NCBI RefSeq assembly: GCF_003025595.1
Contig: NZ_PYMI01000001.1
Location: forward strand, 496,001 to 560,000
Direction: 5' to 3'
Length of the DNA stretch: 64,000 nt
From: Photobacterium ganghwense
GTDB taxonomy: Bacteria; Pseudomonadota; Gammaproteobacteria; Enterobacterales; Vibrionaceae
The position numbers and the translations under genes were made by a program. This document shows positions 53,912 to 63,528 of the stretch, one piece after another. The notes below the pieces were generated by a model. That model saw only the letters and a list, made by a program, of their open reading frames with translations. It ran no database searches and was not told the DNA's origin. How positions within the stretch are numbered: position 1 is the stretch's first letter; every line of letters begins with the position of its first letter.

Positions 53912-54644
53912 ATCATTTCCAAATCATCAAGAAACCCGGGTCACAAAAACCGAGGTTAACACCTTTGGCTGAATAGGTTACGGATAGGCCGTAAAAAGAA
54001 AAACGAAAACTCGGACAGTAACCCATTCCCGTATGGAATCATTTAAGTCTGTTTGAAAACCTCTTGCAGGGATGATTATCAGACTCTCCAATGGCCAAGC
54101 GCTCACATGACAAAAACGACATGCCCAAGTGCCAAGTGCCAAGTGCCAAACGTTAAACGCCAAGCGCCAAGCGCCAAGCGCCAAAGAGGCATGTCGCAAA
54201 ATGAGAGGCTATTTACAATTCCCGGCCTTGTTCATCACTGGCTGTACGATCGCCCGCATCCCGCTTTATTGCTTTCATTGAATGGCTTGTCGACTCAATC
54301 AGACATTTGTCAGTCAGCAGCGCCTGATAGCCCTGACAATATTCTCTCTGCAGGCATGAAAACTGGAACTGCCAATAAAAATCGTCTGATGGGAGCGTAT
54401 TGGCATAAAGATTGATTCTCAGAAGCTGAACGTCATTCTGAATGAAAAGACGCTTTCTCAGTGCTGCCAGTGCCAGCAGCAACAGTTACAGAAGAAACAA
54501 CATGACAATCTCACGGGCAGCGAAATGAGAAAGACCATCCACTGCCCTTTTTGAATCACGCCTTCAGCACGAAGTCGTACACAAGCAGCAGGCTAAAGGC
54601 TATTTCATTCGCCTGCCCGCTTGCACACTGAAGGGAGACTAACC
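53912..54644. other. long spacer with heptamer array
   Basis: 733 bases without a convincing gene. Contents: an 8-unit heptamer array (54127-54182) and, near 54391, a weak GG-N10-GC sigma-54-like match (TGGGAGCGTATTGGCA) about 240 bases before the THxN gene. Frames crossing the array are repeat artefacts. Confidence 0.55.
54127..54182. repeat. eight-unit heptamer tandem array
   Basis: AAGTGCC x3, AAACGTT, AAACGCC, AAGCGCC x3 in unbroken 7-base phase. It looks like two locally homogenised blocks joined by two diverged units, as expected from replication slippage. Confidence 0.92.
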
Positions 54645-55451
54645 ATGACAAAATGGCCTGCTCTGCTCGCAGGGGTGGTAATCACCAGCAGCCCGGCTTT
54701 TGCAGAAACGATCGAAATTACTTTCGGCAATTTTACCGGTGAATGGCTCAATGCCGTCACTTCAGACGGCGGGGATTCAACGTCGACATCCGGAACGGAG
54801 ACCGACCCGGTGCTCAGCTGGGGTCGGCCTGCAACGTCAGAAGGACAAAGCAGCTATACCTTCGAATCCGAAGCCGCGTTTACGACCCTGTTTGATTCCA
54901 GTGCGGAAACCAGTGACATTTTCAATCTCGGTACTTTCACTCACTCAAATAACCCGATCTACAGCCCGACGCTGGTCAGTGTCGATTTGAAGCTGACCAC
55001 AACGGTTCAGGTCGGGGATTTGGAAGCTGCGCCGGTGGAATTCCTGTTCAGTTTCAGCCATGACGAAACACCAAACAGTGCTTCCCCCTGTAAGTACGAT
55101 GATTCGACGCAGCCCGGAGTAAATGACAACGGCTGTGCTGACAGCATTACGCTGACCTCGTCGTTATTTACACAGACCTTTACTATTGGCAACACGGATT
55201 ACACCATTGCTATCGAAGGATTCAAGGTTGGTGAAACCACGGTGGACAGCTTTCTCACCAAAGAAAAAGCCGATAACGAAGCGATTATTATTGCGAAAGT
55301 CACCTCGTACGAGGCCATTATCACTGGCGGAGGGGAAAGTGGTACACCAACCGATGTACCGGAGCCCGAGCATACCGCTATCGCAGGGTTATTATTCTCG
55401 CTGTATGGCGGACGACGATGGTCAGCACGAAAACGACGAATGCCACGTTAA
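54645..55451 (+). CDS. THxN-type PEP-CTERM family protein with degenerate sorting tail
   Basis: Exported protein, 268 aa. Signal peptide (LLAGVVITSSPAFA); the body contains NLGTFTHSNNPI, the Thr-His-x-Asn feature of the THxN PEP-CTERM family, and cysteines in SPCKYDDSTQPGVNDNGCAD. The C-terminus is VPEPEHTAIAGLLFSLYGGRRWSARKRRMPR: VPEP and basic tail are present but the hydrophobic part is short and broken by Tyr-Gly-Gly. It may be a poor or divergent exosortase substrate. AAGGGAG precedes the ATG at 54645. Confidence 0.82.
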   Translation: MTKWPALLAGVVITSSPAFAETIEITFGNFTGEWLNAVTSDGGDSTSTSGTETDPVLSWGRPATSEGQSSYTFESEAAFTTLFDSSAETSDIFNLGTFTHSNNPIYSPTLVSVDLKLTTTVQVGDLEAAPVEFLFSFSHDETPNSASPCKYDDSTQPGVNDNGCADSITLTSSLFTQTFTIGNTDYTIAIEGFKVGETTVDSFLTKEKADNEAIIIAKVTSYEAIITGGGESGTPTDVPEPEHTAIAGLLFSLYGGRRWSARKRRMPR

Positions 55452-55496
55452 CGCTATACCTTTCTGGCGCTATACCGTTCTGGCACCATACCGAAC
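55452..55496. repeat. 16-bp tandem repeat directly after the THxN gene
   Basis: Two near-identical 16-bp units (CGCTATACCTTTCTGG, CGCTATACCGTTCTGG) and a diverged third begin at the first base after the stop codon. Confidence 0.85.
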
Positions 55497-55601
55497 GACA
55501 GTTTGGCATTACGACCGCTGACCAAAGGCTTATCACAAGCACACAGTGACAAGGACAGAGATAACAGTGATTACCTTTTCCGTCATTGACCATCTTCCGA
55601 G

Positions 55602-55635
55602 GTCGCCGGTCACTGAAGGTCGTCGGTAACTGAAG
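55602..55635. repeat. 17-bp direct duplication
   Basis: GTCGCCGGTCACTGAAG is followed at once by GTCGTCGGTAACTGAAG, two differences. Confidence 0.85.
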
Positions 55636-55654
55636 AAAGCAGTGGCAAACCGCT

Positions 55655-55675
55655 TTACCGGTTACCGGTTACCGG
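55655..55675. repeat. TTACCGG heptamer repeat, three copies
   Basis: Three perfect tandem TTACCGG units, 20 bases after the 17-bp duplication. Confidence 0.92.
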
Positions 55676-56310
55676 CGACACCACTATCGTTTGTCGCTTA
55701 ACTCAACCTCACTGCCGTCCAAAACGAAACAACAGTGCAGATCAACTGCGTAGAACAACCTGTGCCGACCAACGGAACAGAACAACGAAACTGGCGGCTG
55801 AGCATGGGACACAAAGCCACCAAAGCGAAGAAGTTTCAGTCGACAAAACTGAAATTAAATTTCACCAAATAACAACCAAAACTCTATTTTGTAGTAATTT
55901 TACAAGTTAATGACTTTTTTGACGGAATTTATCACCTTGTTAATAGACTTGATCGGTATGAAATCAGTGAATATCACTCTCATGATTAGTGCAGGTATAT
56001 AAAATCATTGTTTCCAAAACTCCACAAATAGAAACATTCCCGCACCACTTATTATAAACAAGCTATTGTTTTATATAAAAATAGCTATTGAGCACTTCAT
56101 AAACAAAGGTGCATCTATCACAAATTGTTGTTTTCCGTTACTCAATCCAATCTAAAAAAACATAGCATCAGGGGGAATGATACTTACAATAATCTCCCCA
56201 CGACGTCCTCTATTCAAAAAATTTAAACAAAATTACAACGTATAAATGCGATTCGCCCGTCGTGCGGTTCGTTCTCTGTCACAGAATTATACGATGGAGT
56301 GGAAGTACCC

Positions 56311-57897
56311 ATGTTGAACCTGATTATTTCAGTAGTCCCTATTCTGCTGCTGATTTGGATGATGACTAAGCGAAATGCCCTGCCTTCGCACATTGCGTTG
56401 CCGGTAACCGCCACCATCATCGGTGCCCTACAGCTATTTTATTTCGGTTCAGACCTGACTGAACTCAGCGCCAACATCATGGCCGGTATTCTGTCTGCTA
56501 TTACCCCTATTTCGATCATCGCAGGCGCAATTTTGCTGAACCGCACCATTGCATTATCTGGCGCAGAAGCCGTGATTCGTCGCTGGCTGGAAAACATCAG
56601 CCGTAACCAGGTCGCGCAGTTGATGATCATCGGCTGGGCCTTTGCCTTTATGATTGAAGGCGCATCCGGCTTTGGTACGCCAGCCGCCATTGCTGCTCCT
56701 ATTCTGGTCGGCCTGGGTTTTAACCCACTGCAGGTCGCAATGCTGGCGCTGGTGATGAATACCGTACCGGTTTCCTTCGGGGCTGTCGGTACACCAACCT
56801 GGTTTGGTTTTGCCAACCTTGGCCTGACCGAAGCAGAACTGCTAGAAACCGGCCGTAATTCCGCCCTGATGCACTCCATCGCCGCATTCATTATTCCGCT
56901 TCTGGCTCTACGATTTGTGGTGAGCTGGCAGCAAATTCGTCGCAACCTGCTGTTTATCCAGCTGAGTGTACTGTCCTGTACGATCCCTTACTTCCTGCTG
57001 GCACAGTGGAACTACGAGTTCCCGGCCCTGGTAGGTGGTGCAGTGGGTATGTCGCTGTCGGTACTGCTGGCGAAAATGCGTGTCGGTCTGGAAACGTCTG
57101 AAGACGACCACAACCGTGCCGCGCAGGAAGCCATCCCGTTTGGCCAGGTACTGAAAGCCATGAGCCCGACCCTGATGCTGATCGGTATTCTGATCGTGAC
57201 CCGTATCCAGCAATTGGGCATCAAAGCCATGCTGAACGATGCGACCCCGATGCTGAACATCGACTTGGGCTTTCTGGGTCAGTTCTCTGTCAGCCAGGCG
57301 CTGATCATCCAATGGTCTGAGATTTTCGGCACCAGCACCGCATGGTCTTACAAAACCCTGTATGTCCCGGCTCTGATTCCGTTCTTCCTGGTTGTACTGA
57401 TCTCCATTCCGGTGCTCGGCCTGAGTAAGAAGGTGGTAACGCAAGTGTTCACGGAAACGGCAAGCCGGATTCGGATGCCGTTTATCGCTCTGGTCGGCGC
57501 GCTCATCATGGTCAAATTCATGATGATGGGTGGCGCTAACTCACCAATCATGACAACCGGTCGCGCGTTCTCTGAGCTAATGGGCACTAACTGGCAATAC
57601 TTTGCTTCGTACCTGGGTGCACTGGGGGCGTTCTTCTCCGGCTCAGCAACGGTTTCCAACCTGACGTTCGGCGGCATCCAGCAAACGATCGCCCACACAG
57701 TCGACCTGCCACAAACCACGATTCTGGCCCTACAGTCGGTGGGTGGCTCCATGGGTAACATGGTGTGTATCAACAATATTATCGCGGTATCGACCATTCT
57801 GGGGATCGCGAACAAAGAAGGCTACATTATTAAACGTACCGTGGTGCCTATGGTGCTGTACGGCATCATTGTGGCGATTGCCAGTACGTTTATCTGA
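56311..57897 (+). CDS. lldP: L-lactate permease
   Basis: Proton-lactate symporter of the LctP family, 528 aa, with about 12-14 helices. Family stretches: FAFMIEGASGFGTPAAIAAPILVGLGFNP, VPVSFGAVGTPTWFGF, and near the C-terminus FFSGSATVSNLTFGGIQ and VGGSMGNMVCINNIIAVS. The start at 56311 has GGAAG five bases upstream; a GTG at 56299 is also open. It leads the lldP-lutA-lutB-lutC operon for lactate uptake and oxidation to pyruvate. Confidence 0.95.
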   Translation: MLNLIISVVPILLLIWMMTKRNALPSHIALPVTATIIGALQLFYFGSDLTELSANIMAGILSAITPISIIAGAILLNRTIALSGAEAVIRRWLENISRNQVAQLMIIGWAFAFMIEGASGFGTPAAIAAPILVGLGFNPLQVAMLALVMNTVPVSFGAVGTPTWFGFANLGLTEAELLETGRNSALMHSIAAFIIPLLALRFVVSWQQIRRNLLFIQLSVLSCTIPYFLLAQWNYEFPALVGGAVGMSLSVLLAKMRVGLETSEDDHNRAAQEAIPFGQVLKAMSPTLMLIGILIVTRIQQLGIKAMLNDATPMLNIDLGFLGQFSVSQALIIQWSEIFGTSTAWSYKTLYVPALIPFFLVVLISIPVLGLSKKVVTQVFTETASRIRMPFIALVGALIMVKFMMMGGANSPIMTTGRAFSELMGTNWQYFASYLGALGAFFSGSATVSNLTFGGIQQTIAHTVDLPQTTILALQSVGGSMGNMVCINNIIAVSTILGIANKEGYIIKRTVVPMVLYGIIVAIASTFI

Positions 57898-58065
57898 GCC
57901 CGCCTGCCAGAGCAGGAACACGAATAAACGGCGGAAATTAGGAACAGCCGCCATTGCTCCCGACAGAGACTGTCGGGAGCAAAATAATAAGCGTAATACG
58001 CACAAAGCAACGGATGTTGCGAGTACGACACTTAAAGGCGGCATGAACCGTCAACTGGAGCAATT

Positions 58066-58785
58066 ATGAAGGTAAACTTTTTCGTCACCTGCCTTTGCGA
58101 TACGGTGAAGGCCAACGTGGCAAAAAAAACGGTCTTATTACTTGAGCAACTTGGCTGTGAAGTCATTTTCCCTGAAGAACAGGGATGCTGTGGCCAGCCT
58201 TCGCTAAACAGCGGGTATATCGAAGGCAGTAAGCCGGCGATGAAAAACCTGATTCGTGCTTTCGAGTGCAATGATCTGCCAATCGTCACCCCTGCGGGTT
58301 CTTGTGCCGCGTCAGTCAAACGCTACCCGGAATACCTGGCCAGCGAGCCTGAGTGGGCTGAGCGTGCGCAGAAAGTCGCTGACCGCCTGTTCGAACTGAC
58401 CCAGTTCATCGTTAATCACCTGGGAACCGTGAACGTGGGTGCCCGCCTTGAAGGCCGCGCCGTTTACCACCCTTCCTGCAGCCTTATCCGTAAGCTGAAT
58501 GTACGTGAAGAGCCGCTGAAACTGCTGGCCAATGTTGAAGGTCTGGAAATGCTGCCGATTGCCAACCAGGAAACCTGCTGTGGTTTCGGTGGTACGTTCT
58601 CGGTCAAGATGTCAGAGATCTCCGGCGAAATGGTGAAAGAAAAAGTTCACCACATTTCGGATGTGGAACCCGACTACCTGATTGGTGCCGATATCAGCTG
58701 CCTGATGAATATCGGCGGCCGTATCAGCCGTGAAGGTAAGCCAATTAAAGTCATGCACATTGTTGATGTGCTGATGAGCCGCTAA
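58066..58785 (+). CDS. lutA: L-lactate utilisation Fe-S protein LutA/YkgE
   Basis: Subunit of the LutABC lactate dehydrogenase complex, 239 aa. Two CCG-type cysteine-rich motifs bind Fe-S or heterodisulfide-like cofactors: [14 protein letters not shown] near residue 42 and [14 protein letters not shown] near residue 168. Gap to lldP is 168 bases, to lutB 11 bases. Confidence 0.94.
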   Translation: MKVNFFVTCLCDTVKANVAKKTVLLLEQLGCEVIFPEEQGCCGQPSLNSGYIEGSKPAMKNLIRAFECNDLPIVTPAGSCAASVKRYPEYLASEPEWAERAQKVADRLFELTQFIVNHLGTVNVGARLEGRAVYHPSCSLIRKLNVREEPLKLLANVEGLEMLPIANQETCCGFGGTFSVKMSEISGEMVKEKVHHISDVEPDYLIGADISCLMNIGGRISREGKPIKVMHIVDVLMSR

Positions 58786-58796
58786 GGGGAAAGACC

Positions 58797-60206
58797 ATGT
58801 CAATGAAAACCAGTGATCAGAACTTCAAGCAACGTATTGATGTTCAGATGCAAGATTCGTTCATGCGTGAGTCTGTCGCCAACGCGCAAACCCGTATGTT
58901 CACCAACCGTCAAATCGCTGCTGACAAACTGGGCAACTGGGAGCAGTGGCGTGAAATGGGCATGGATATCCGTAACCATGTTCTGGAAAACCTGGATTAC
59001 TACCTGCACCAACTGAGCGAAAAAGTACAAGAGAACGGCGGTCACGTTTTCTTTGCGGCCACCGCGCAGGAAGCCACTGACTACATCGAAGGTATTGTAA
59101 AAGCAAAAAATGCCAAAAAGATTGTGAAGTCCAAGTCGATGGTGACCGAAGAAATCAGCCTGAACAAGGTGCTGGAAGCCAACGGCTGTCAGGTGGTTGA
59201 AACCGACCTGGGCGAATACATTCTGCAGGTAGATGACTACGATGCCCCGTCACACATCGTGGTACCGGCCCTGCATAAAAACCGTTTCCAGATCCGCGAT
59301 GTGTTCCGCGACAAAATCGGTTACGAAGGAACAGAAGATCCGGAAGAGCTGACCCGCTACGTGCGTAATTATATCCGCCACGATTTCCTGGAAGCTGACA
59401 TCGGTATTACCGGCTGTAACTTTGCCGTTGCAGAATCCGGCACCGTGGCACTGGTAACCAACGAAGGTAACGCCCGTCTGGCCACTACCCTGCCGAAAAC
59501 GCACATCGCCGTAATGGGGATGGAGCGTATGGTACCGACCTTCGAAGAGCTGGATATCGTGATCAGCCTGCTGTGCCGCAGCGCCGTCGGCCTGCCGCTG
59601 ACCGGTTACGTCACTGCGCTGACCGGGCCGCGTGAAGCAGAGCACCTGGACGGACCGGAAGAATTCCATCTGGTGATCGTCGATAACGGCCGCTCTGACA
59701 TTCTGGGTTCTGAGTTCCGCGACATTCTGCGCTGCGTGCGCTGCGCTGCCTGTGTGAACACCTGCCCGGCTTACCGTCACATCGGTGGTCAGTCTTACGG
59801 TTCTATCTACTCAGGGCCTATCGGTGCGGTGCTGTCGCCGCTGCTGGGTGATTACGACGACTTTAAAGAACTGCCTTATGCCTGCAGCCTGTGTAAAGCC
59901 TGCCATGATGTGTGTCCGGTGAAGATCCCACTGTCGGATCTGTTGCTGAAGCACCGTGAGAAAATGGCTGAGCAAAAGCTCACCCCGCTGTCTGAGCGGG
60001 CATCTGTGGCTGCCTTTAACCTGATCAATGCCCGCCCGCTACTGTGGAGCAACACCGTAAAAGTAGGTGCCACCATGGCCAGCGGCCTGATTAAAAACGG
60101 GAAACTGCCGGTTCAGCTGGGTGCGATTGGCAAATGGACCGAAGCACGTGATCTGCCGGAGCCGGATGGCGAGTCCTTCCGCAGCTGGTTTAAGAATCGT
60201 AACTAA
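58797..60206 (+). CDS. lutB: L-lactate utilisation iron-sulfur protein LutB/YkgF
   Basis: 469-aa subunit of the LutABC complex. An N-terminal LUD domain ([39 protein letters not shown]) is followed by two 4Fe-4S ferredoxin motifs, [19 protein letters not shown] and [17 protein letters not shown], near residues 310-370. GGGGAAAG precedes the ATG at 58797. It passes electrons from lactate toward the respiratory chain. Confidence 0.95.
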   Translation: MSMKTSDQNFKQRIDVQMQDSFMRESVANAQTRMFTNRQIAADKLGNWEQWREMGMDIRNHVLENLDYYLHQLSEKVQENGGHVFFAATAQEATDYIEGIVKAKNAKKIVKSKSMVTEEISLNKVLEANGCQVVETDLGEYILQVDDYDAPSHIVVPALHKNRFQIRDVFRDKIGYEGTEDPEELTRYVRNYIRHDFLEADIGITGCNFAVAESGTVALVTNEGNARLATTLPKTHIAVMGMERMVPTFEELDIVISLLCRSAVGLPLTGYVTALTGPREAEHLDGPEEFHLVIVDNGRSDILGSEFRDILRCVRCAACVNTCPAYRHIGGQSYGSIYSGPIGAVLSPLLGDYDDFKELPYACSLCKACHDVCPVKIPLSDLLLKHREKMAEQKLTPLSERASVAAFNLINARPLLWSNTVKVGATMASGLIKNGKLPVQLGAIGKWTEARDLPEPDGESFRSWFKNRN

Positions 60207-60221
60207 TTCAGGAGAGGCAAC

Positions 60222-60962
60222 ATGAGCCAAATTCACAATCGCGACAGCTTTCTTGACAACATCGCCCAGAAGCTGGGCCGTGCCCGTCGCACTGAGCCGG
60301 TCGCCAAACCTGAGCTGAAGCACACCTGCCACCATGATGTGATGGCTGGTTTTACCCCGGACGAGTTGAAAAACGTGCTGTGCGAGTACGCCCGCACCTC
60401 ACTGGGTTCTCAGGCAATTGAAACCACCAAAGACAAACTGACGGAAACCCTGAAAGCCGTTTGCGAAGGCTACTGCCAGCCGGAAGGGGAAGACGCAGCG
60501 ACCGATCCGAAAGAGACCATTATCTCTGCCGACCCGCGCCTGCTGTCCCTGATTGACATCAATGCCCTGGAAACCCCGGAACAATGCATTCATATCTGGA
60601 ATACCCAGCTGGGTTACGAGCCAAATATCGACGTCGCTGAGCGTGCCAAAGTAGGCATCGTGTTCGCGGAGCAGGCACTGGCTGAGTCCGGCACTATGGT
60701 GCTGTACTCTCAGCCGGCACAAGGCCGGGCTATCAGCCTGCTACCGGAAGCGTCGGTGTTTGTGGTGCCGAAAAGTGCCCTGGTAGCCCGTCTGACTCAG
60801 GCTACCCGCATTTTGCACGAGAAAGCCAGAAACGGTGAGCGCATTCCTTCCTGCGTGAACTTCATTTCCGGCCCAAGCTCAACCGCCGACATCGAACTGA
60901 TTAAGGTTGTGGGTGTACACGGCCCAGTGTACGCCACTTACATCATTATTGATGACATGTAA
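60222..60962 (+). CDS. lutC: L-lactate utilisation protein LutC/YkgG
   Basis: Third LutABC subunit, 246 aa, one LUD domain: VGIVFAEQALAESGTMVLYSQPAQGRAISLLPE and the C-terminal NFISGPSSTADIELIKVVGVHGP. CAGGAGAGG precedes the ATG; 15 bases after lutB. A strong terminator follows. Confidence 0.95.
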   Translation: MSQIHNRDSFLDNIAQKLGRARRTEPVAKPELKHTCHHDVMAGFTPDELKNVLCEYARTSLGSQAIETTKDKLTETLKAVCEGYCQPEGEDAATDPKETIISADPRLLSLIDINALETPEQCIHIWNTQLGYEPNIDVAERAKVGIVFAEQALAESGTMVLYSQPAQGRAISLLPEASVFVVPKSALVARLTQATRILHEKARNGERIPSCVNFISGPSSTADIELIKVVGVHGPVYATYIIIDDM

Positions 60963-60994
60963 TCCGTTTTCAGCCAATCTTCCAGGCTGATTCC

Positions 60995-61030
60995 ATGGCC
61001 ATACCTGCTTGGGTATGGCCATCTTTTTTG
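60995..61030 (+). terminator. intrinsic terminator of the lactate operon
   Basis: ATGGCCATACC / GGTATGGCCAT, 11-bp stem, 6-base loop and CTTTTTT tail. Confidence 0.93.
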
Positions 61031-61157
61031 GCAAGTCTGCAGTTTCATGGTCAAATAGCGGTATCGCCGACACAATGCCGCTATCTGGCCGCTCACGACC
61101 TCGCTAACTGTCTGAGCCTTCCCGGCTGAAACCTTTCTTATCGCTAACAGGATCACT

Positions 61158-62063
61158 ATGCCGCAAATTGATGATCTGGTGCTTTTCACCCAAGTAATCG
61201 AACACGGCTCATTCAGCAAAGTGGCCGAGCTGAACAAAATGACCAAATCTGTGGTCAGTAAACGGATTAGCAAACTGGAACACGAGCTGGGCGTACAGCT
61301 GATCTACCGGACCACGCGTAAGCTGACACTGACCGAACCGGGATCTATGCTGTTTCACCGGGCCAAAGACATACACTATGTCGCGCAGTCTGCGTTTGAT
61401 GCGGTTACCGGTTACAGTGAAGCCCTGTCCGGCAATATTCGGGTGTCAGTGCCGACGATCTCCGGCGAACTGTTGCTGGCTGAGGCCTTATCCGATTTTT
61501 GCCAGAAGCACCCGGGGCTGAACATTGAAATGTCCATGGACAACCATTTCGTCGATCTGGTGGCAGACAATTTTGATCTGGTGATCCGTACCGGCTACCT
61601 TGAAGATTCCAGCCTGATCGCTCGTCATATCTTCAACTCGCGCTGGGTGATTTGTGCATCACCGGATTATGTCACTGAACACGGCGAGCCGGATTCCCCC
61701 AAAAGCCTGCTACGTCATAACTGCCTTGGTTACACGCACCAGAGCACTGGCCCCTTTGACTGGATTTTCCTGCGTAATACCAATGAAACCTACACCCTGA
61801 AAGTGTCTGGCAACTTTGCATCCGACAACGCTGTCGCACTGCGTAAAGCCGCGCTGGCGGGAAATGGCATCGCCTATCTGCCAACCTGCCTGATCTACGA
61901 TGATTTGCAGGCAGGGCATCTGGTTGAACTGCTGCCGGAGCATTCCGGCAAGGTGGTCGGCATTTACGCGGTCTACCCATACACCAAAAAACCGTCTAAA
62001 CGCATTCAGGTGTTGATTGAACACATTCGTGAACGCTATATGGAAATGAAAGAACGCTTCTGA
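61158..62063 (+). CDS. LysR-family transcriptional regulator
   Basis: 301 aa, full family length. N-terminal helix-turn-helix: FTQVIEHGSFSKVAELNKMTKSVVSKRISKLEHELGVQLIYRTTRKLTLTE; effector domain from about residue 90 (IRVSVPTISGELLLAEAL). AGGA precedes the ATG. It stands after the lactate operon terminator and is separately transcribed. It could regulate lut genes, but lactate operons usually use GntR-type LldR, so the target is open. Confidence 0.92.
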   Translation: MPQIDDLVLFTQVIEHGSFSKVAELNKMTKSVVSKRISKLEHELGVQLIYRTTRKLTLTEPGSMLFHRAKDIHYVAQSAFDAVTGYSEALSGNIRVSVPTISGELLLAEALSDFCQKHPGLNIEMSMDNHFVDLVADNFDLVIRTGYLEDSSLIARHIFNSRWVICASPDYVTEHGEPDSPKSLLRHNCLGYTHQSTGPFDWIFLRNTNETYTLKVSGNFASDNAVALRKAALAGNGIAYLPTCLIYDDLQAGHLVELLPEHSGKVVGIYAVYPYTKKPSKRIQVLIEHIRERYMEMKERF

Positions 62064-62199
62064 GTTGCCGTAAGACGATACATACAGTAAGAGAAACTAC
62101 GCCGACCGTTCATTTAGCTGATGGAACATTTACGCTTACTCTTTCTGAATCAAACAGTAAGACGCCTCTAGAAGCCCTTTCCAGAAACTACTTTCTAAG

Positions 62200-62240
62200 A
62201 AAAAACAAAAGGCTGCACATGCACCCGCATGGCAGCCTTA
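62200..62240 (-). terminator. terminator of the truncated hemoglobin gene
   Basis: On the minus strand AAGGCTGC and GCAGCCTT pair around a loop that itself contains CATGC / GCATG, followed by TTTGTTTTTTC. It serves the globin gene ending at 62281. Confidence 0.75.
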
Positions 62241-62280
62241 ATCTCGAAAATGGCAGGTGTGTCTAATTGACCGCTTTTCG

Positions 62281-62724
62281 TTAACTGCGGCTTCGGCACA
62301 TTTCCGCCGGAAAAGAGAGCTGTACCATGATGTGGCGTTTGAGCAACTCATGGTAATTCTGATCATCCAGTGCTTTTTGCATACACAGCAACCAGGCTTC
62401 TTTCTCAGCGATACCAATACCAAGGTGACGATGGGCACCGGGTAAGTTCATCATGCCATACTGTTCGGTGTACCGATCAGGCCCCCCCATCCAGCCCGTC
62501 AGAAATGCGGTCAGCTTCGCTTTAGACTCGGTTAAGTCTTCTGCATGCATTGCCCGTATAGTTCTGGCTTCCGGCAAGGTATCCATGTGACTGTAAAAAT
62601 TGTCGACAAGTTGTCTGATACCCTCTTCACCGCCCACGGCGATGAAAGTATTGTCCCCCACCGAATAGTCCGGTGTTGATTTACGTTGAACAGAAGAAGA
62701 ATCAGGTCGGTAGATGAGTGGCAT
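62281..62724 (-). CDS. group II truncated hemoglobin
   Basis: Small heme protein (147 aa) of the 2/2 fold, binding O2 or NO and often protecting against nitrosative stress. Globin features: FIAVGGEEGIRQLVDNFYSHM at the N-terminus, the group II element FLTGWMGGPDRYTEQYG, and the proximal histidine region PGAHRHLGIG. The ATG at 62724 is used because the longer frame would start with TTG. No clear ribosome-binding site is visible. Stands alone between a LysR gene and a PEP-CTERM gene. Confidence 0.88.
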   Translation of the reverse strand: MPLIYRPDSSSVQRKSTPDYSVGDNTFIAVGGEEGIRQLVDNFYSHMDTLPEARTIRAMHAEDLTESKAKLTAFLTGWMGGPDRYTEQYGMMNLPGAHRHLGIGIAEKEAWLLCMQKALDDQNYHELLKRHIMVQLSFPAEMCRSRS

Positions 62725-62802
62725 AACTAGCAATTGTGTGTGACTGAAAATACTAGTTTATCCACTCTCTACCTGATTAGTAAAACCAGAGTGCCAGATC
62801 TG

Positions 62803-63471
62803 TTACTTAGACTGTGCCTTCTTGCGGCGACGCGCCAGCCAAGTGCTTCCCGCCAACCCTAGTCCCAGGAAGGCGACGGAAGAAGGCTCTGGAACCTGAG
62901 GAGGGCTACATTGCCCCTCGCAGACATCACCAAATGTCTGATAAGCCTTGTCACTGTTGCCACCCAGCACCGATTGGCCACGAATACCGGCCGATTCAAA
63001 ATCACTCAGGGTCAGGCCAAGATTAGCAATATCAAAGGTCACATCATAATACCAGTTACTGTTACCGGCTCCATTCGAACCCACCCGGACAATCACATCA
63101 AATGGATTAATGCCGCCAGGTACACCATTAAAGTTACAGCCACTCCCGCAGTTTGCATCGTTAAAGAAAAGTCCGGTCGGTGCTGTTGACGTACCACCAT
63201 CTCGATTCAGCGCGACAAAATTCTGCACGTCAATATTGCCTGCATTATAAGGACCACCGTCTATGTTAAACGCGATCCCCAGAATGTCCGCATCAGCCTG
63301 CGGGACGCTGACATGAAATGTGAAACGCCCAGCTGTATTATCATCTACGGTGTAGGTGTAGCCTGCTGTTGGCGCATCTGTGTCCAACCAGCTGGTGATC
63401 GTCAACATATCAGCTGATGCTGAATTTACAAAAAACAAGCCGAGTGCTGCTGCTAGTGCTTTAACTTTCAT
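62803..63471 (-). CDS. PEP-CTERM sorting domain protein
   Basis: Exported protein, 222 aa. Signal peptide (ALAAALGLFFVNSASA), a beta-rich body with paired cysteines (NDANCGSGCNFNG; GDVCEGQCSPP), and a canonical tail VPEPSSVAFLGLGLAGSTWLARRRKKAQSK. Predicted exosortase A substrate, about 60 kb from the exosortase gene. The start at 63471 follows GGAGACGG. A sigma-54-like element is 40 bases upstream. Confidence 0.92.
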   Translation of the reverse strand: MKVKALAAALGLFFVNSASADMLTITSWLDTDAPTAGYTYTVDDNTAGRFTFHVSVPQADADILGIAFNIDGGPYNAGNIDVQNFVALNRDGGTSTAPTGLFFNDANCGSGCNFNGVPGGINPFDVIVRVGSNGAGNSNWYYDVTFDIANLGLTLSDFESAGIRGQSVLGGNSDKAYQTFGDVCEGQCSPPQVPEPSSVAFLGLGLAGSTWLARRRKKAQSK

Positions 63472-63510
63472 TTTCCGTCTCCAACCAATCACGAGATTAC
63501 GCATAGTTAA

Positions 63511-63528
63511 AAGCACAAACCAGGCCAA
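63511..63528 (-). promoter_or_regulatory. possible sigma-54 promoter of the distal PEP-CTERM gene
   Basis: Minus-strand TTGGCCTGGTTTGTGCTT keeps TGG, ten bases between GG and GC, and TGC at -12, with mismatches in between. Same distance from its ATG (about 40 bases) as the better site at 25456. Confidence 0.45.

Larger units (their letters stand above)
55497..56310. other. long spacer before lldP with repeats
   Basis: 814 bases without a convincing gene. The first 180 bases hold tandem duplications (55602-55635 and 55655-55675); the rest, from about 55850, is strongly AT-rich and should include the lldP promoter. I could not name a specific operator. Confidence 0.5.

Noticed and set aside
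54127-54182. CRISPR-like repeat
   Set aside because: Units are 7 bases with no spacers; no cas genes are present.
53978-54199. Frame encoding a repetitive Leu/Ala/Trp/His peptide on the minus strand
   Set aside because: It is simply a translation of the heptamer array; no start signal and no sensible protein features.
54391-54406. Sigma-54 site for the THxN gene
   Set aside because: GG-N10-GC spacing holds but several consensus bases are missing and it lies about 240 bases from the start; such weak matches occur often by chance.
56439-56945. Long minus-strand frames inside lldP and asnS
   Set aside because: They mirror the codon bias of strongly expressed membrane or synthetase genes; no start signals.
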